From contig JAEYTV010000174.1 of the NCBI GenBank assembly GCA_023433855.1, forward strand, positions 1 to 6,833: DNA of 6,833 nucleotides, written 5' to 3'. A model generated the notes under the pieces. That model made no database searches. It saw only the letters and a list, made by a program, of their open reading frames with translations, and had not been told where the DNA came from. The position numbers and the translations under genes were made by a program. Shown in pieces: positions 1 to 5,874 of the stretch; position 1 is the first letter of the stretch, and each line of letters starts with the position of its first letter. The DNA is from Pseudomonadota bacterium (GTDB taxonomy: Bacteria > Pseudomonadota > Alphaproteobacteria > Rhizobiales > Rhizobiaceae).

Positions 1-40
1 GGGCTGCGAAGTCCTCCCGCGTGGGGTTAGATACTGCCAT
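1..40 (-). CDS. rpsA: 30S ribosomal protein S1, N-terminal fragment (runs off the left edge)
   Basis: Only the first 13 codons are in the window, reading M-A-V-S-N-P-T-R-E-D-F-A-A from an ATG at 40. This matches the conserved S1 N-terminus of rhizobia and relatives (M-x-x-x-N-P-T-R-x-D-F). An AGGAGA Shine-Dalgarno at 50-45 lies 4 nt before the ATG, so the start is well supported. S1 binds mRNA on the 30S subunit and helps initiate translation. The position just downstream of cmk on the same strand is the usual cmk-rpsA arrangement of proteobacteria, which supports a call that so short a fragment could not carry alone. Confidence 0.86.
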   Translation of the reverse strand, partial: MAVSNPTREDFAA

Positions 41-200
41 AAAATCTCCTAGAGTGCCTCATTGGGCACGCACGCGCCGGTGGTTCGTGTTGTCCATGCC
101 TGAGCATCAGATCCGCCTCCTGCAGGAGGCATTTCCGGCGCGGGGACCGAGCTTCAGGCCATTTCCAATAATGAAGCCGGCTTCAAGCCGGCCTGCATCT
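41..200 (-). promoter_or_regulatory. Structured cmk-rpsA leader with three inverted repeats
   Basis: This is the 160-nt gap between the cmk stop and the rpsA start. On the minus strand it contains, in order: a GCCGGC stem with a 5-nt loop (192-176); a perfect 16-bp palindrome, GCCTCCTGCAGGAGGC (130-115), which could also be a protein-binding site; and a GTGCC/GGCAC stem with a 6-nt loop (69-54) only 3 nt upstream of the AGGAGA Shine-Dalgarno. No clear terminator T-run follows any of them. E. coli rpsA is known to be autoregulated by S1 through a leader of three hairpins. A comparable role here is inference. Confidence 0.4.
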
Positions 201-830
201 TCAGTCTTTCCTCAGAGCAGCGTCGATAATGGACTTCGCCGCCTGAAATGCCGCCTCTATACCCATTTCGGACGTATCAAGCAAGTGCGCATCGCCTGCA
301 GGCTTCAAAGGGCTCTCACTTCTGCCCATATCCCGCGCGTCGCGCTTCCTGACGTCTTCGAATATCTCCGAGTAGTCGGCCTCACCGCCCTTTGCCACGA
401 TCTCCTCGTACCGACGCTTCGCCCTGACCTCGGGCGAGGCGGTCACGTAAAGCTTCACCGGGGCATCGGGGCACACGACGGTCCCGATATCCCGGCCGTC
501 GAGCACCGTTCCGGGGGCACGGCGGGAAAAAGCCCGCTGGGCTTCGACCAGTGCGCGACGAACGGACGGCATGACCGCTATCCTGGACGCAGCCTCACCG
601 ATCGCGTGGCTCGACAGGACCTCGCGATCAAGATCGGCAAGTTCGAGCTTGCTCGCCACATTGGCGGCGACCTTCTCGTCATCGAGCGGCAAGCCGGCAT
701 CGAGAAGCGCCTTGGCTGTCGCGCGATAGGTCAGGCCGGTATCGAGGTGGTGGAAGCCATAGGCCTCAGCGATCTGCCGGGAAAGCGTACCCTTGCCGGC
801 CGCAGCCGGCCCGTCGATGGCGATGATCAT
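201..830 (-). CDS. cmk: Cytidylate kinase (CMP/dCMP kinase)
   Basis: Cytoplasmic nucleoside monophosphate kinase that phosphorylates CMP and dCMP with ATP to give CDP/dCDP for nucleic acid and lipid precursor synthesis. With the ATG at 830 the product is 209 aa, typical for the family. Visible motifs: the P-loop GPAAAGKGT at residues 7-15, the nucleotide-binding LDTGLTYRA at 29-37, the CMP-binding LDGRDIGT at 110-117, and the arginine-rich [14 protein letters not shown] lid segment at 162-175. An in-frame TTG at 842 would add four residues (M-T-V-G). I prefer ATG 830 because family members begin almost directly with the I-A-I-D-G strand, but neither start has a well-spaced Shine-Dalgarno. A TAGGA abuts ATG 830. 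rpsA follows after 160 nt. The usual upstream partner aroA is absent; a paiB remnant lies there instead. Confidence 0.95.
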   Translation of the reverse strand: MIIAIDGPAAAGKGTLSRQIAEAYGFHHLDTGLTYRATAKALLDAGLPLDDEKVAANVASKLELADLDREVLSSHAIGEAASRIAVMPSVRRALVEAQRAFSRRAPGTVLDGRDIGTVVCPDAPVKLYVTASPEVRAKRRYEEIVAKGGEADYSEIFEDVRKRDARDMGRSESPLKPAGDAHLLDTSEMGIEAAFQAAKSIIDAALRKD

Positions 831-883
831 TCCTACCGTCAATTATTCATACTCATGTTTGCCCCGAGGCGTTGCGCAAAGCG

Positions 884-1188
884 TCATATTGGCGAACCGG
901 CCTGCCATATCGCCTTGTCCCGGCGTCTGATCAAGTCCCGCCCCACCCCCTCGCGGTTGCCCGCGAGCCGGTTCTGGCCGACCTTCCACTTGCCTTCGAT
1001 CTCGGCGACGTCGATCTGCACACCGACAATGCCCCGTGATCGGAGCTCGGATGAAATTCTCCGGCGCGTCGCAACCGGACAACAGTCCTCCCTCCCCCGA
1101 AGCCATCGGCACGCGGAGCGGATAGGCACGGATCAGCGCATGCTGCCTGCCCGAGATCCTCCTCTCCAGAATGCGGCGGCCGATACAT
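884..1188 (-). pseudogene. paiB: Remnant of a PaiB-family FMN-binding protein
   Basis: Three pieces of one PaiB-type protein are readable in order in three frames. From an ATG at 1188 the sequence gives M-Y-R-P-P-H-S-G-E-E-D-L-G, the usual PaiB N-terminus. It then shifts frame near 1140-1146 into QHALIRAYPL, the next conserved stretch. After about LLSG there is a jump to CDAPENFI, a motif that in full-length members lies well over 100 residues later, so most of the middle is deleted. Near 1047 the frame shifts again into GIVGVQIDVAEIEGKWKVGQ followed by NR, the signature C-terminal region, ending at TGA 886-884. Intact PaiB proteins are roughly 200 aa split-barrel flavin-binding proteins. This remnant encodes about half of that and cannot be functional. 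It lies on the cmk strand, immediately upstream of cmk. The match rests on recognised motifs, not on an alignment. Confidence 0.75.
906..934 (-). promoter_or_regulatory. Candidate sigma-70-type promoter for cmk-rpsA
   Basis: On the minus strand TTGATC (934-929) and GATATG (911-906) are separated by exactly 17 nt, about 75 nt upstream of the cmk start. The elements lie inside the paiB remnant. They match the alphaproteobacterial -35/-10 pattern only moderately. The reason to list them is that cmk has no intact upstream gene and needs a transcription start nearby. Confidence 0.22.
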
Positions 1189-1278
1189 CGCGTCACTCCC
1201 CCGTAGCGGGCTGTGCTTACCATAAAGCCTCCCGGCATTCACCTGCAGCGCATCGATGGGCCGGGTGAAAGTTTGTCT

Positions 1279-1307
1279 TTGACATGAAGAACGCCAAGCT
1301 TTATGGG
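1279..1307 (+). promoter_or_regulatory. Candidate promoter for the FYDLN-protein gene
   Basis: A perfect -35 TTGACA at 1279-1284 is followed after 17 nt by TATGGG (1302-1307), or after 16 nt by TTATGG. The predicted transcript would have a leader of about 75 nt. This leader contains a GCCGC/GCGGC inverted repeat (1335-1339 with 1345-1349, 5-nt loop). No other gene start explains a plus-strand promoter here. The remaining 1189-1387 sequence shows no coding signal. Confidence 0.4.
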
Positions 1308-1387
1308 GACCGGCTTAGATTTTTTCACCATTTAGCCGCCTAAAGCGGCATGCCGATCTATTCGGCCCATCCCATGAGGCTCTGACT

Positions 1388-1774
1388 GTGGCAAAAGCGG
1401 AACTCGGCACCAAGCGCACCGACCCCGATACCGGCAAGAAATTCTACGATCTGAATCGCGATCCGGTCGTTTCTCCGTATACCGGCAAATCCTGGCCGCT
1501 GTCCTTCTTCGAGGAGAACAGCGCGGCCAAGAAGATGGAACAGGCCGAGGAAGAAGAGATCCAGGAAGTCGATACCGAAAATCCGGAAATCGCGCTTGTA
1601 TCGTCCGACGACGGTGATGACGGCAACGGTGGCGACGACATCCCCGATATCGGCGACGACGAGGTCGATCTGGGCGATGACGACGACGATACCTTCCTGG
1701 AAGCCGACGAAGACGATGACGACGACGACGTGACCGGCATCATTGGTGTCGGTGGCGACGACGACGAAGTCTAA
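1388..1774 (+). CDS. FYDLN acid domain protein (TIGR02300 / PF09538 family)
   Basis: A 128-aa conserved alphaproteobacterial protein of unknown function. The name-giving FYDLN motif is at residues 19-23, inside a conserved head KRTDPDTGKKFYDLNRDPVV and SPYTGKSWPLSFFEE (residues 9-43). The remainder (50-128) is extremely acidic: 38 of 79 residues are Asp or Glu, with long Asp runs, so the tail is probably disordered. The start is GTG at 1388, with TGAGG at 1375-1379 eight nt upstream. In other family members, as I recall, the head is a zinc ribbon with two CPxCG knuckles. Here these read DPDTG (12-16) and SPYTG (29-33), and the protein has no cysteine at all. The gene is divergent from cmk-rpsA and lies just upstream of tRNA-Ala, a neighbourhood typical of rhizobia. 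Confidence 0.92.
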   Translation: MAKAELGTKRTDPDTGKKFYDLNRDPVVSPYTGKSWPLSFFEENSAAKKMEQAEEEEIQEVDTENPEIALVSSDDGDDGNGGDDIPDIGDDEVDLGDDDDDTFLEADEDDDDDDVTGIIGVGGDDDEV

Positions 1775-1787
1775 CCGCTGCACTGTC

Positions 1788-1819
1788 AGGCTCGACATTC
1801 AAACAAAAATGCCGAGCCT
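1788..1819 (+). terminator. Stem-loop after the FYDLN-protein gene
   Basis: It starts 13 nt after the TAA stop. AGGCTCG (1788-1794) pairs with CGAGCCT (1813-1819), then an A/C mismatch, then CATT (1796-1799) with AATG (1808-1811), leaving an 8-nt loop. The stem is stable, but the sequence after it (ACAAATTTCGG) has only a short T stretch, so it is a weak intrinsic terminator or an RNA 3'-end protector. Confidence 0.45.
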
Positions 1820-1831
1820 ACAAATTTCGGC

Positions 1832-1860
1832 TTGCACTCTCCAGAATCCGGAAGTAATAA
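1832..1860 (+). promoter_or_regulatory. Candidate promoter of the tRNA-Ala gene
   Basis: TTGCAC (1832-1837) and TAATAA (1855-1860) are separated by exactly 17 nt. Transcription would begin near 1867, giving about 60 nt of 5' leader to be removed by RNase P. The leader holds two inverted repeats: CTCCG/CGGAG (1868-1872 with 1885-1889, enclosing a GGC/GCC hairpin) and CCGGCA/TGCCGG (1900-1905 with 1910-1915, 4-nt loop). Confidence 0.4.
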
Positions 1861-1926
1861 GCCGCCACTCCGAAGGCTGAAGCCCGGAGCAACCCAGGAC
1901 CGGCAGCTGTGCCGGACCACCCTGAT

Positions 1927-2002
<76 letters not shown>

Positions 2003-2414
2003 ATTTTCTCCTTGTCATTTACCCTGCCTATCGCCTCTGGAGATCGCCTGCCCCCGTCGACACGTGGCGGGGATACGAGCCGGGCAGGTAGGTTTGTTGT
2101 TTCGATGCGCGCCGCAGGTCGGAAAGACCGCTCCCTGGGTACCGCTTTTCGTTGGCGCGGACCCTTACGCGCCGACGGCAGGTTGTTCGCCTTGATTTCA
2201 TCTCGACGATGCAGCCTGTAGGCGCCCGCCATCTGTCGGACAACCAGCGTGGACACCGCGAGCGAAAACCCCGCGCCTAGAAGGCCGTGACGCTTGCGAT
2301 GCAGACATACGGAGACGCAGGACGTGGCGGATCAGTGCGGTAACTCGATTGCCATGCTCCCGCCTGAAGCGGACCGAGGTCCCTGCCCTGCCGGGGCGGC
2401 TCAACACAATACGG
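2003..2414. other. Intergenic stretch without a supported gene
   Basis: Between the tRNA and the kinase stop I see no ORF with protein-like composition, recognisable motif or ribosome binding site. It contains nested inverted repeats just after the tRNA (CCTGCCC 2047-2053 with GGGCAGG 2082-2088) followed by a T-rich GGTTTGTTGTTT, which might serve as a loose terminator for the tRNA. It also contains a strong 10-bp stem at 2150-2177. No clear intrinsic terminator is visible for the leftward kinase transcript. Confidence 0.5.
2150..2177. repeat. Strong inverted repeat (10-bp stem, 8-nt loop)
   Basis: CGTTGGCGCG (2150-2159) pairs with CGCGCCGACG (2168-2177) with a single G-T wobble, enclosing the loop GACCCTTA. 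It has no T-run on either side, so it is not a classical terminator. It could be the 3' end of the leftward tctDE-type transcript or part of a small RNA. Neither is shown by the sequence. Confidence 0.4.
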
Positions 2415-3797
2415 TCAATTCGCCACCGGGAAACGTATCTCCACCTTCAGGCCTCTTCCTTCTGGTCCGGACGTCAGTACCATGGTCGCGCCGTGCAGCC
2501 GTGCGATCTCCTCGACGATTGGCAAGCCCAGTCCCGACCCCGCGGCGTCCGTTTGGTCACCCCGCTCGAAGCGCCGCAACACTGCGTCTCGCTTGTCAAT
2601 GGGAATGCCGACACCATTGTCCTCCACTTCCAGCACGACGTGCGCGCCATCCCGCCGCACGCGAACCGTCACCTCGGCGGAACCACCCGCATAGAGCAGG
2701 GCATTGCCGATGAGGTTCTTCAGGAGTTCGCCGATCAGGAGCGGCTCAGCGGAAACAGCCACCTCCTCCCCACTTTCAAAGCCAAGATCGATGTCGACCT
2801 CGGCCGCAAGAGGTATATGTTCCGCGGTCATGGTTCGCGCAAGTTGCGCCAGATCGATCCTGCGCAGCGACGCGGTACGGGTGGCCGCGTCGATCTTCGC
2901 CAGGAGCAGCAATTGGGTCAGAATGCGTTCCGCGTCGGCGACCGCCTCATCGGCCCGGCGCGCGACCTCCTTGGCCTCTCGCAACTCAGTTGTGCGTCCC
3001 ACAAGCGCCAGCTGAGTCCGGATGATCGCAAGGGGGGTGCGCAGCTGATGGCTGGCGTTGCCTGTGAAGTGCCTGAGAGCGTCGAGCGCTCCTTCGAGTC
3101 GTACCATGAAGGAATTAACCGTATCCACAAGACCCTGCACCTCGCTTGGCACCCGCTCGTGGATCGGGTGCAGATCATCCGGGCTGCGTTCGGCGATGGC
3201 TTCGCTGAAACGGTAGAGGGGTCGAAGGGACAAGCTGACCGCAATCCAGACGACGGCCGTCGCCCCGGCGATCATCAGCATGAGACGCAGTGCCGACCGG
3301 ATCAGGATCGTTCGGGTCAGTTGCTGCCGCGCGATCGTCGTTTCCGCAACGGTGACGATGAAGGGGACAGAGTTGATGCCCGTGGAGGCCGAACGCGAGA
3401 GCGTGGCAATTCTGATCGGCTCTCCGCGAAATGTCGCATTCCCGAAAGCCGTTGCCTGCCCTTCCCCGCGCGGTATGGAGGGCAGGTTCTGGTAGCCGGT
3501 GATGAACGTGCCCGGCGGGCCGTCGACGCGATAGAAAACGCGGTCCTGAGCCGCAGACGTCAGCATCTCCAAGGCGACGTACGGGATGTCCACTTCCAGC
3601 GAGCCATCATCCGCAACGATGACACGCTCGGCGATTGCCAGGGCCGAGCCGGCCAATACGCGGTCGGACACATCGTTGGCCGTGTCGACTGCTTCGTCCC
3701 ATGTGTCGATCAGTGCCACGGCGCCGATGATGGCCATCGAGACCAGGATCCAGGCAAGCAGCCTGCGGCGCAACGAATACGCGGCGGGTGACGTCAT
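2415..3797 (-). CDS. tctE: TctE-like sensor histidine kinase
   Basis: A 460-aa inner-membrane kinase. Layout: transmembrane helix about 13-30; a periplasmic region about 31-170 that resembles the 2CSK_N sensor domain of TctE kinases (S-D-R-V-L-A-G-S-A-L-A-I-A-E at 44-57, A-A-Q-D-R-V-F-Y-R-V at 82-91); second transmembrane helix about 172-191; a HAMP-like linker; the dimerisation/phosphoacceptor segment ASHQLRTPL with His250; then the ATP-binding domain with N-box Asn361/Asn365, DNGVGI at 393-398, the F-box near Phe410 and GSGLGL at 420-425. All catalytic motifs are present, so it should be active. The start ATG at 3797 overlaps the regulator's stop (ATGA), so the two are translationally coupled. 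TctE-family kinases sense tri- or dicarboxylates. The ligand here is unknown, and the neighbouring binding protein and TctC are candidates for delivering it. Confidence 0.94.
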   Translation of the reverse strand: MTSPAAYSLRRRLLAWILVSMAIIGAVALIDTWDEAVDTANDVSDRVLAGSALAIAERVIVADDGSLEVDIPYVALEMLTSAAQDRVFYRVDGPPGTFITGYQNLPSIPRGEGQATAFGNATFRGEPIRIATLSRSASTGINSVPFIVTVAETTIARQQLTRTILIRSALRLMLMIAGATAVVWIAVSLSLRPLYRFSEAIAERSPDDLHPIHERVPSEVQGLVDTVNSFMVRLEGALDALRHFTGNASHQLRTPLAIIRTQLALVGRTTELREAKEVARRADEAVADAERILTQLLLLAKIDAATRTASLRRIDLAQLARTMTAEHIPLAAEVDIDLGFESGEEVAVSAEPLLIGELLKNLIGNALLYAGGSAEVTVRVRRDGAHVVLEVEDNGVGIPIDKRDAVLRRFERGDQTDAAGSGLGLPIVEEIARLHGATMVLTSGPEGRGLKVEIRFPVAN

Positions 3798-4471
3798 TGA
3801 GGGACTGGCACCGCATGGAGGTAATAGCCGATGCCGCGCGCCGTCTTGACCGTCAGGCCGTGGGCTGCAAGGCGCCTGCGCAGGCGACTCACATATTGCT
3901 CGATGGCATTGGCGGAAAGATCCTCGTCGAACCCCGTCAACGAGCCGATGATCGCCTCCTTGGCCACAACCTTCCCCGCTCTGAGCACCAGAAGCTCCAG
4001 AAGGGCCACTTCGCGGGCCGGCAGGTCGATGGGAAGCCCGTTGGCTGAAAAGGTGCGAGAGTTCAGGTCGAAGGTGATGCCCCCGTAAGTGACGACAGCG
4101 CTTCTCAGGCCCGCCTGCCGACGCAACAATACCCGCACCCTCGCCTCGAATTCCGAGACGTCGAAGGGCTTGATCATATAGTCGTCGGCTCCAAGATCGA
4201 GGCCCTTTACCCGCTCCTCCGGCGTCCCACGGGCCGTGAGTATCATGACGGCGGCTTTGTTCTGCCGGGCACGCATCGCGCGTAGAACATCGAGACCATC
4301 CATTTCGGGAAGGTTGAGGTCGAGGATCACGAGATCATAGCTTTCGGCGGCCGCAGCAGCCTCCGCGGACGCGCCGTCGCCGACGGCGTCGACGACATAG
4401 CCGCTGCCGCGCATGATTGCGGCAAGTCCGTCGGACAAAGCCTGATTGTCTTCCACCAAGAGAATGCGCAC
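3794..4471 (-). CDS. tctD: TctD-like response regulator, OmpR/PhoB family
   Basis: A 225-aa cytoplasmic DNA-binding regulator. The receiver domain (1 to about 115) has acidic Glu7/Asp8, the phosphoacceptor Asp51 in VILDLNLPEMDG, Thr79 and Lys101 in the IKP motif. The C-terminal winged helix (about 125-220) shows the usual LPAREVALLELL and the recognition-helix region AIEQYVSRLRRRL. The start is GTG at 4471, preceded by a purine-rich AAGGGGAAG; M-R-I-L-L-V-E-D is the normal family N-terminus. It is first in the operon and overlaps the kinase gene by 4 bp, so the two form a cognate pair. The likely target is the divergent transport operon, where 11-bp-period direct repeats lie in front of tctC. 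Confidence 0.95.
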   Translation of the reverse strand: MRILLVEDNQALSDGLAAIMRGSGYVVDAVGDGASAEAAAAAESYDLVILDLNLPEMDGLDVLRAMRARQNKAAVMILTARGTPEERVKGLDLGADDYMIKPFDVSEFEARVRVLLRRQAGLRSAVVTYGGITFDLNSRTFSANGLPIDLPAREVALLELLVLRAGKVVAKEAIIGSLTGFDEDLSANAIEQYVSRLRRRLAAHGLTVKTARGIGYYLHAVPVPQ

Positions 4472-4496
4472 GAAAACTTCCCCTTCCGCCGCCGTA

Positions 4497-4524
4497 ACTA
4501 TAGACGTCCGCGTGACGATGTCAC
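4497..4524 (-). promoter_or_regulatory. Candidate promoter and operator of the regulator-kinase operon
   Basis: On the minus strand GTGACA (4524-4519) and TATAGT (4502-4497) are 16 nt apart, with the -10 about 25 nt before the GTG start. The -35 overlaps a perfect inverted repeat, GTGAC (4512-4516), GAT, GTCAC (4520-4524). On the plus strand this repeat contains ATGTCAC, which differs from the ATGTCAG units before tctC by one base. Autoregulation is an inference. Confidence 0.4.
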
Positions 4525-4599
4525 AGGAATTGCGGTGATCTTCGCGGGGCGCATCGCGTGGAATCGTCGCACTTCTTGTCGAAACCGCGTCCGTAGGGC

Positions 4600-5682
4600 A
4601 TGCTGCCGCTCATGAGAATGTCCCTTCTCCTGCCTCTCTGTCTCCTTCTGCTATCCGGGCCGGCCACCGCCGGCGTCACAGTCTTTCCCGCTGTGTCCGG
4701 ACGCCCGGATGCACGTGTTCTGACGGTATATTCCTCGCTGGACGAGCCACTGGCACGGCCAATGATCACCGGGTTCCAGGCGGCCAATCCGGATGTCACC
4801 ATTCGCTACGAGGACATGCTGACCGGCGAAATCTACGACCGGATCGTTCGGGAAACCGATGCGGGGCAGAAAACGGCCGACTTCGCCTTCTCCTCGGCGA
4901 TGGACCTGCAGGTCAAGCTTGCCAATGACGGCTATGCACAACGCAGCGAATTGCCCATGAGCGATCGCTGGCCCGGCTGGGCCAACTGGCGCGACACGGC
5001 CTACGCACTCACCTTCGAGCCGGCGGTCTTCGTCTATCACAAGCCGAGCTTCCGGGACGAGCCGCCGCCCTCGACCCGCGCCGAATTGGTGAAGCTCCTG
5101 TCGCGGCGCGGCGACGACATCTACGGCCGGATCAGCACCTACGACATCGAGCGCTCGGGCGTCGGCTTCCTGTTCATGTCCCGCGACCAGGAACAGTTCG
5201 GCGACATCTGGTCGGTGATCCAGGCGATGGGCGCTTCCGGCGTAAAGCTTTACTCGACGAGCCAGGCGATCCTCGAGCGTGTGGCGGACGGGCGCTTCGT
5301 TCTCGGCTACAACATCCTCGGCTCCTATGCGGCCGACTGGGCTTCCAGACACCCGGATGTCGGCATCGTTCTTCCAAAGGACTATACAGTCGTCATGTCG
5401 CGCATCGGGCTCGTCCCGCAGGCCGCCGCCGCGCCCGAACTCGGTCAACGGTACCTCGAATTCTTCATGTCACGCCGCGGCCAGGACATCATGGCCCGCG
5501 AACTGCAAATCCCCGCCGTCAGTCCCGAAGTGTCGGGCAACAACACACCCACGACCATGCGCGAGATGCTCGGCGGCCAGTTGAAGCCCGTCCCGGTCAG
5601 TCTAGGTCTGATGGTCTACCTGGACCAGGTAAAGCGCGCCCGGCTGATCTCCCGCTGGAACGAGGTATTGCGGTCGCAATGA
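4600..5682 (+). CDS. Periplasmic substrate-binding protein, AfuA/COG1840 type, orphan next to the two-component pair
   Basis: A 360-aa exported protein. Residues 1-24 form a signal peptide with a leucine-rich core and an A-T-A cleavage site before Gly25; no lipobox cysteine follows. The mature part opens with R-V-L-T-V-Y-S-S-L-D-E-P (39-50) and a G-F-Q-A-A-N-P-D-V-T-I-R-Y strand-helix-strand, typical of the iron(III)/phosphoglycerate-type binding proteins of COG1840. No ABC permease or ATPase gene is adjacent. It stands divergent from the TctDE pair and upstream of tctC. This is reminiscent of PgtC, the periplasmic regulatory protein of the Salmonella phosphoglycerate system, so a co-sensor role for the kinase is plausible. 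Alternatively it could serve an ABC transporter encoded elsewhere. Start choice is uncertain: ATG 4600 has AGGG only one nt away, and ATGs at 4612 and 4618 would also leave a good signal peptide. Confidence 0.88.
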   Translation: MLPLMRMSLLLPLCLLLLSGPATAGVTVFPAVSGRPDARVLTVYSSLDEPLARPMITGFQAANPDVTIRYEDMLTGEIYDRIVRETDAGQKTADFAFSSAMDLQVKLANDGYAQRSELPMSDRWPGWANWRDTAYALTFEPAVFVYHKPSFRDEPPPSTRAELVKLLSRRGDDIYGRISTYDIERSGVGFLFMSRDQEQFGDIWSVIQAMGASGVKLYSTSQAILERVADGRFVLGYNILGSYAADWASRHPDVGIVLPKDYTVVMSRIGLVPQAAAAPELGQRYLEFFMSRRGQDIMARELQIPAVSPEVSGNNTPTTMREMLGGQLKPVPVSLGLMVYLDQVKRARLISRWNEVLRSQ

Positions 5683-5714
5683 TTCCATCTTGCCAATCCG
5701 CAGCAATGGGGGGA

Positions 5715-5743
5715 ATGTCAGGTAGATGTCAGCTTGATGTGAT
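5715..5743 (+). promoter_or_regulatory. Triple direct repeat upstream of tctC, candidate response-regulator binding site
   Basis: Three 7-bp units lie at an exact 11-bp period: ATGTCAG (5715-5721), ATGTCAG (5726-5732) and the degenerate ATGTGAT (5737-5743), with unrelated 4-bp spacers GTAG and CTTG between them. Seven-bp repeats with 4-bp spacers are the classical layout of sites for PhoB/OmpR-family regulators, to which the adjacent TctD-like protein belongs. The core TGTCA also resembles the Pho box, so PhoB itself is an alternative binder. Confidence 0.6.
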
Positions 5744-5747
5744 GGCT

Positions 5748-5756
5748 TAGGATATT
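5748..5756 (+). promoter_or_regulatory. Candidate -10 element of the tctC promoter
   Basis: TAGGATATT offers two overlapping hexamers, TAGGAT (5748-5753) and GATATT (5751-5756), starting 4-7 bp after the last direct repeat. No -35 with correct spacing exists; the repeats occupy that position. This is the arrangement expected of an activator-dependent promoter. It would give a tctC leader of about 110 nt. Confidence 0.4.
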
Positions 5757-5874
5757 CGAGTCCCTGGAGGGGGTGTCGATACCCGTGGAGGTAACCGGTC
5801 GGCACATGCCGGATCGATCATGCTTCCCGTCCAGATCAGATCAAGGCGCCGAACGGCGCATTATGGAGGACACC

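Noticed and set aside
843..1238. Minus-strand ORFs of 131, 103 and 81 aa upstream of cmk as separate small genes
   Set aside because: Each contains one piece of the same PaiB-type protein in a different frame. They are better explained as one broken gene.
21..1268. A 415-aa plus-strand open frame
   Set aside because: It lies antisense to cmk and the paiB remnant, has an Arg/Pro/His-rich composition typical of a high-GC shadow frame, and shows no motif of its own.
1335..1349. GCCGC/GCGGC inverted repeat as a terminator
   Set aside because: No T-run follows on either strand, and on the plus strand it lies in the leader of the FYDLN gene, not after a gene.
1610..1770. Tandem GAC/GAT repeats as a possible microsatellite or CRISPR-like array
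   Set aside because: The repeats are Asp codons within the coding frame of the FYDLN protein, with no regular unit plus spacer structure.
1358..1798. A 146-aa Val/Ile-rich minus-strand frame resembling a membrane protein
   Set aside because: It is the complement of the Asp-codon runs of the FYDLN protein (GAC/GAT read as GTC/ATC). The hydrophobic look is a by-product.
2349..3791. A 480-aa plus-strand open frame
   Set aside because: It is the exact antisense shadow of the sensor kinase, which has every catalytic motif of its family.
4651..5448. A 265-aa minus-strand open frame
   Set aside because: It is antisense to the binding protein, which has a signal peptide and family-typical sequence.
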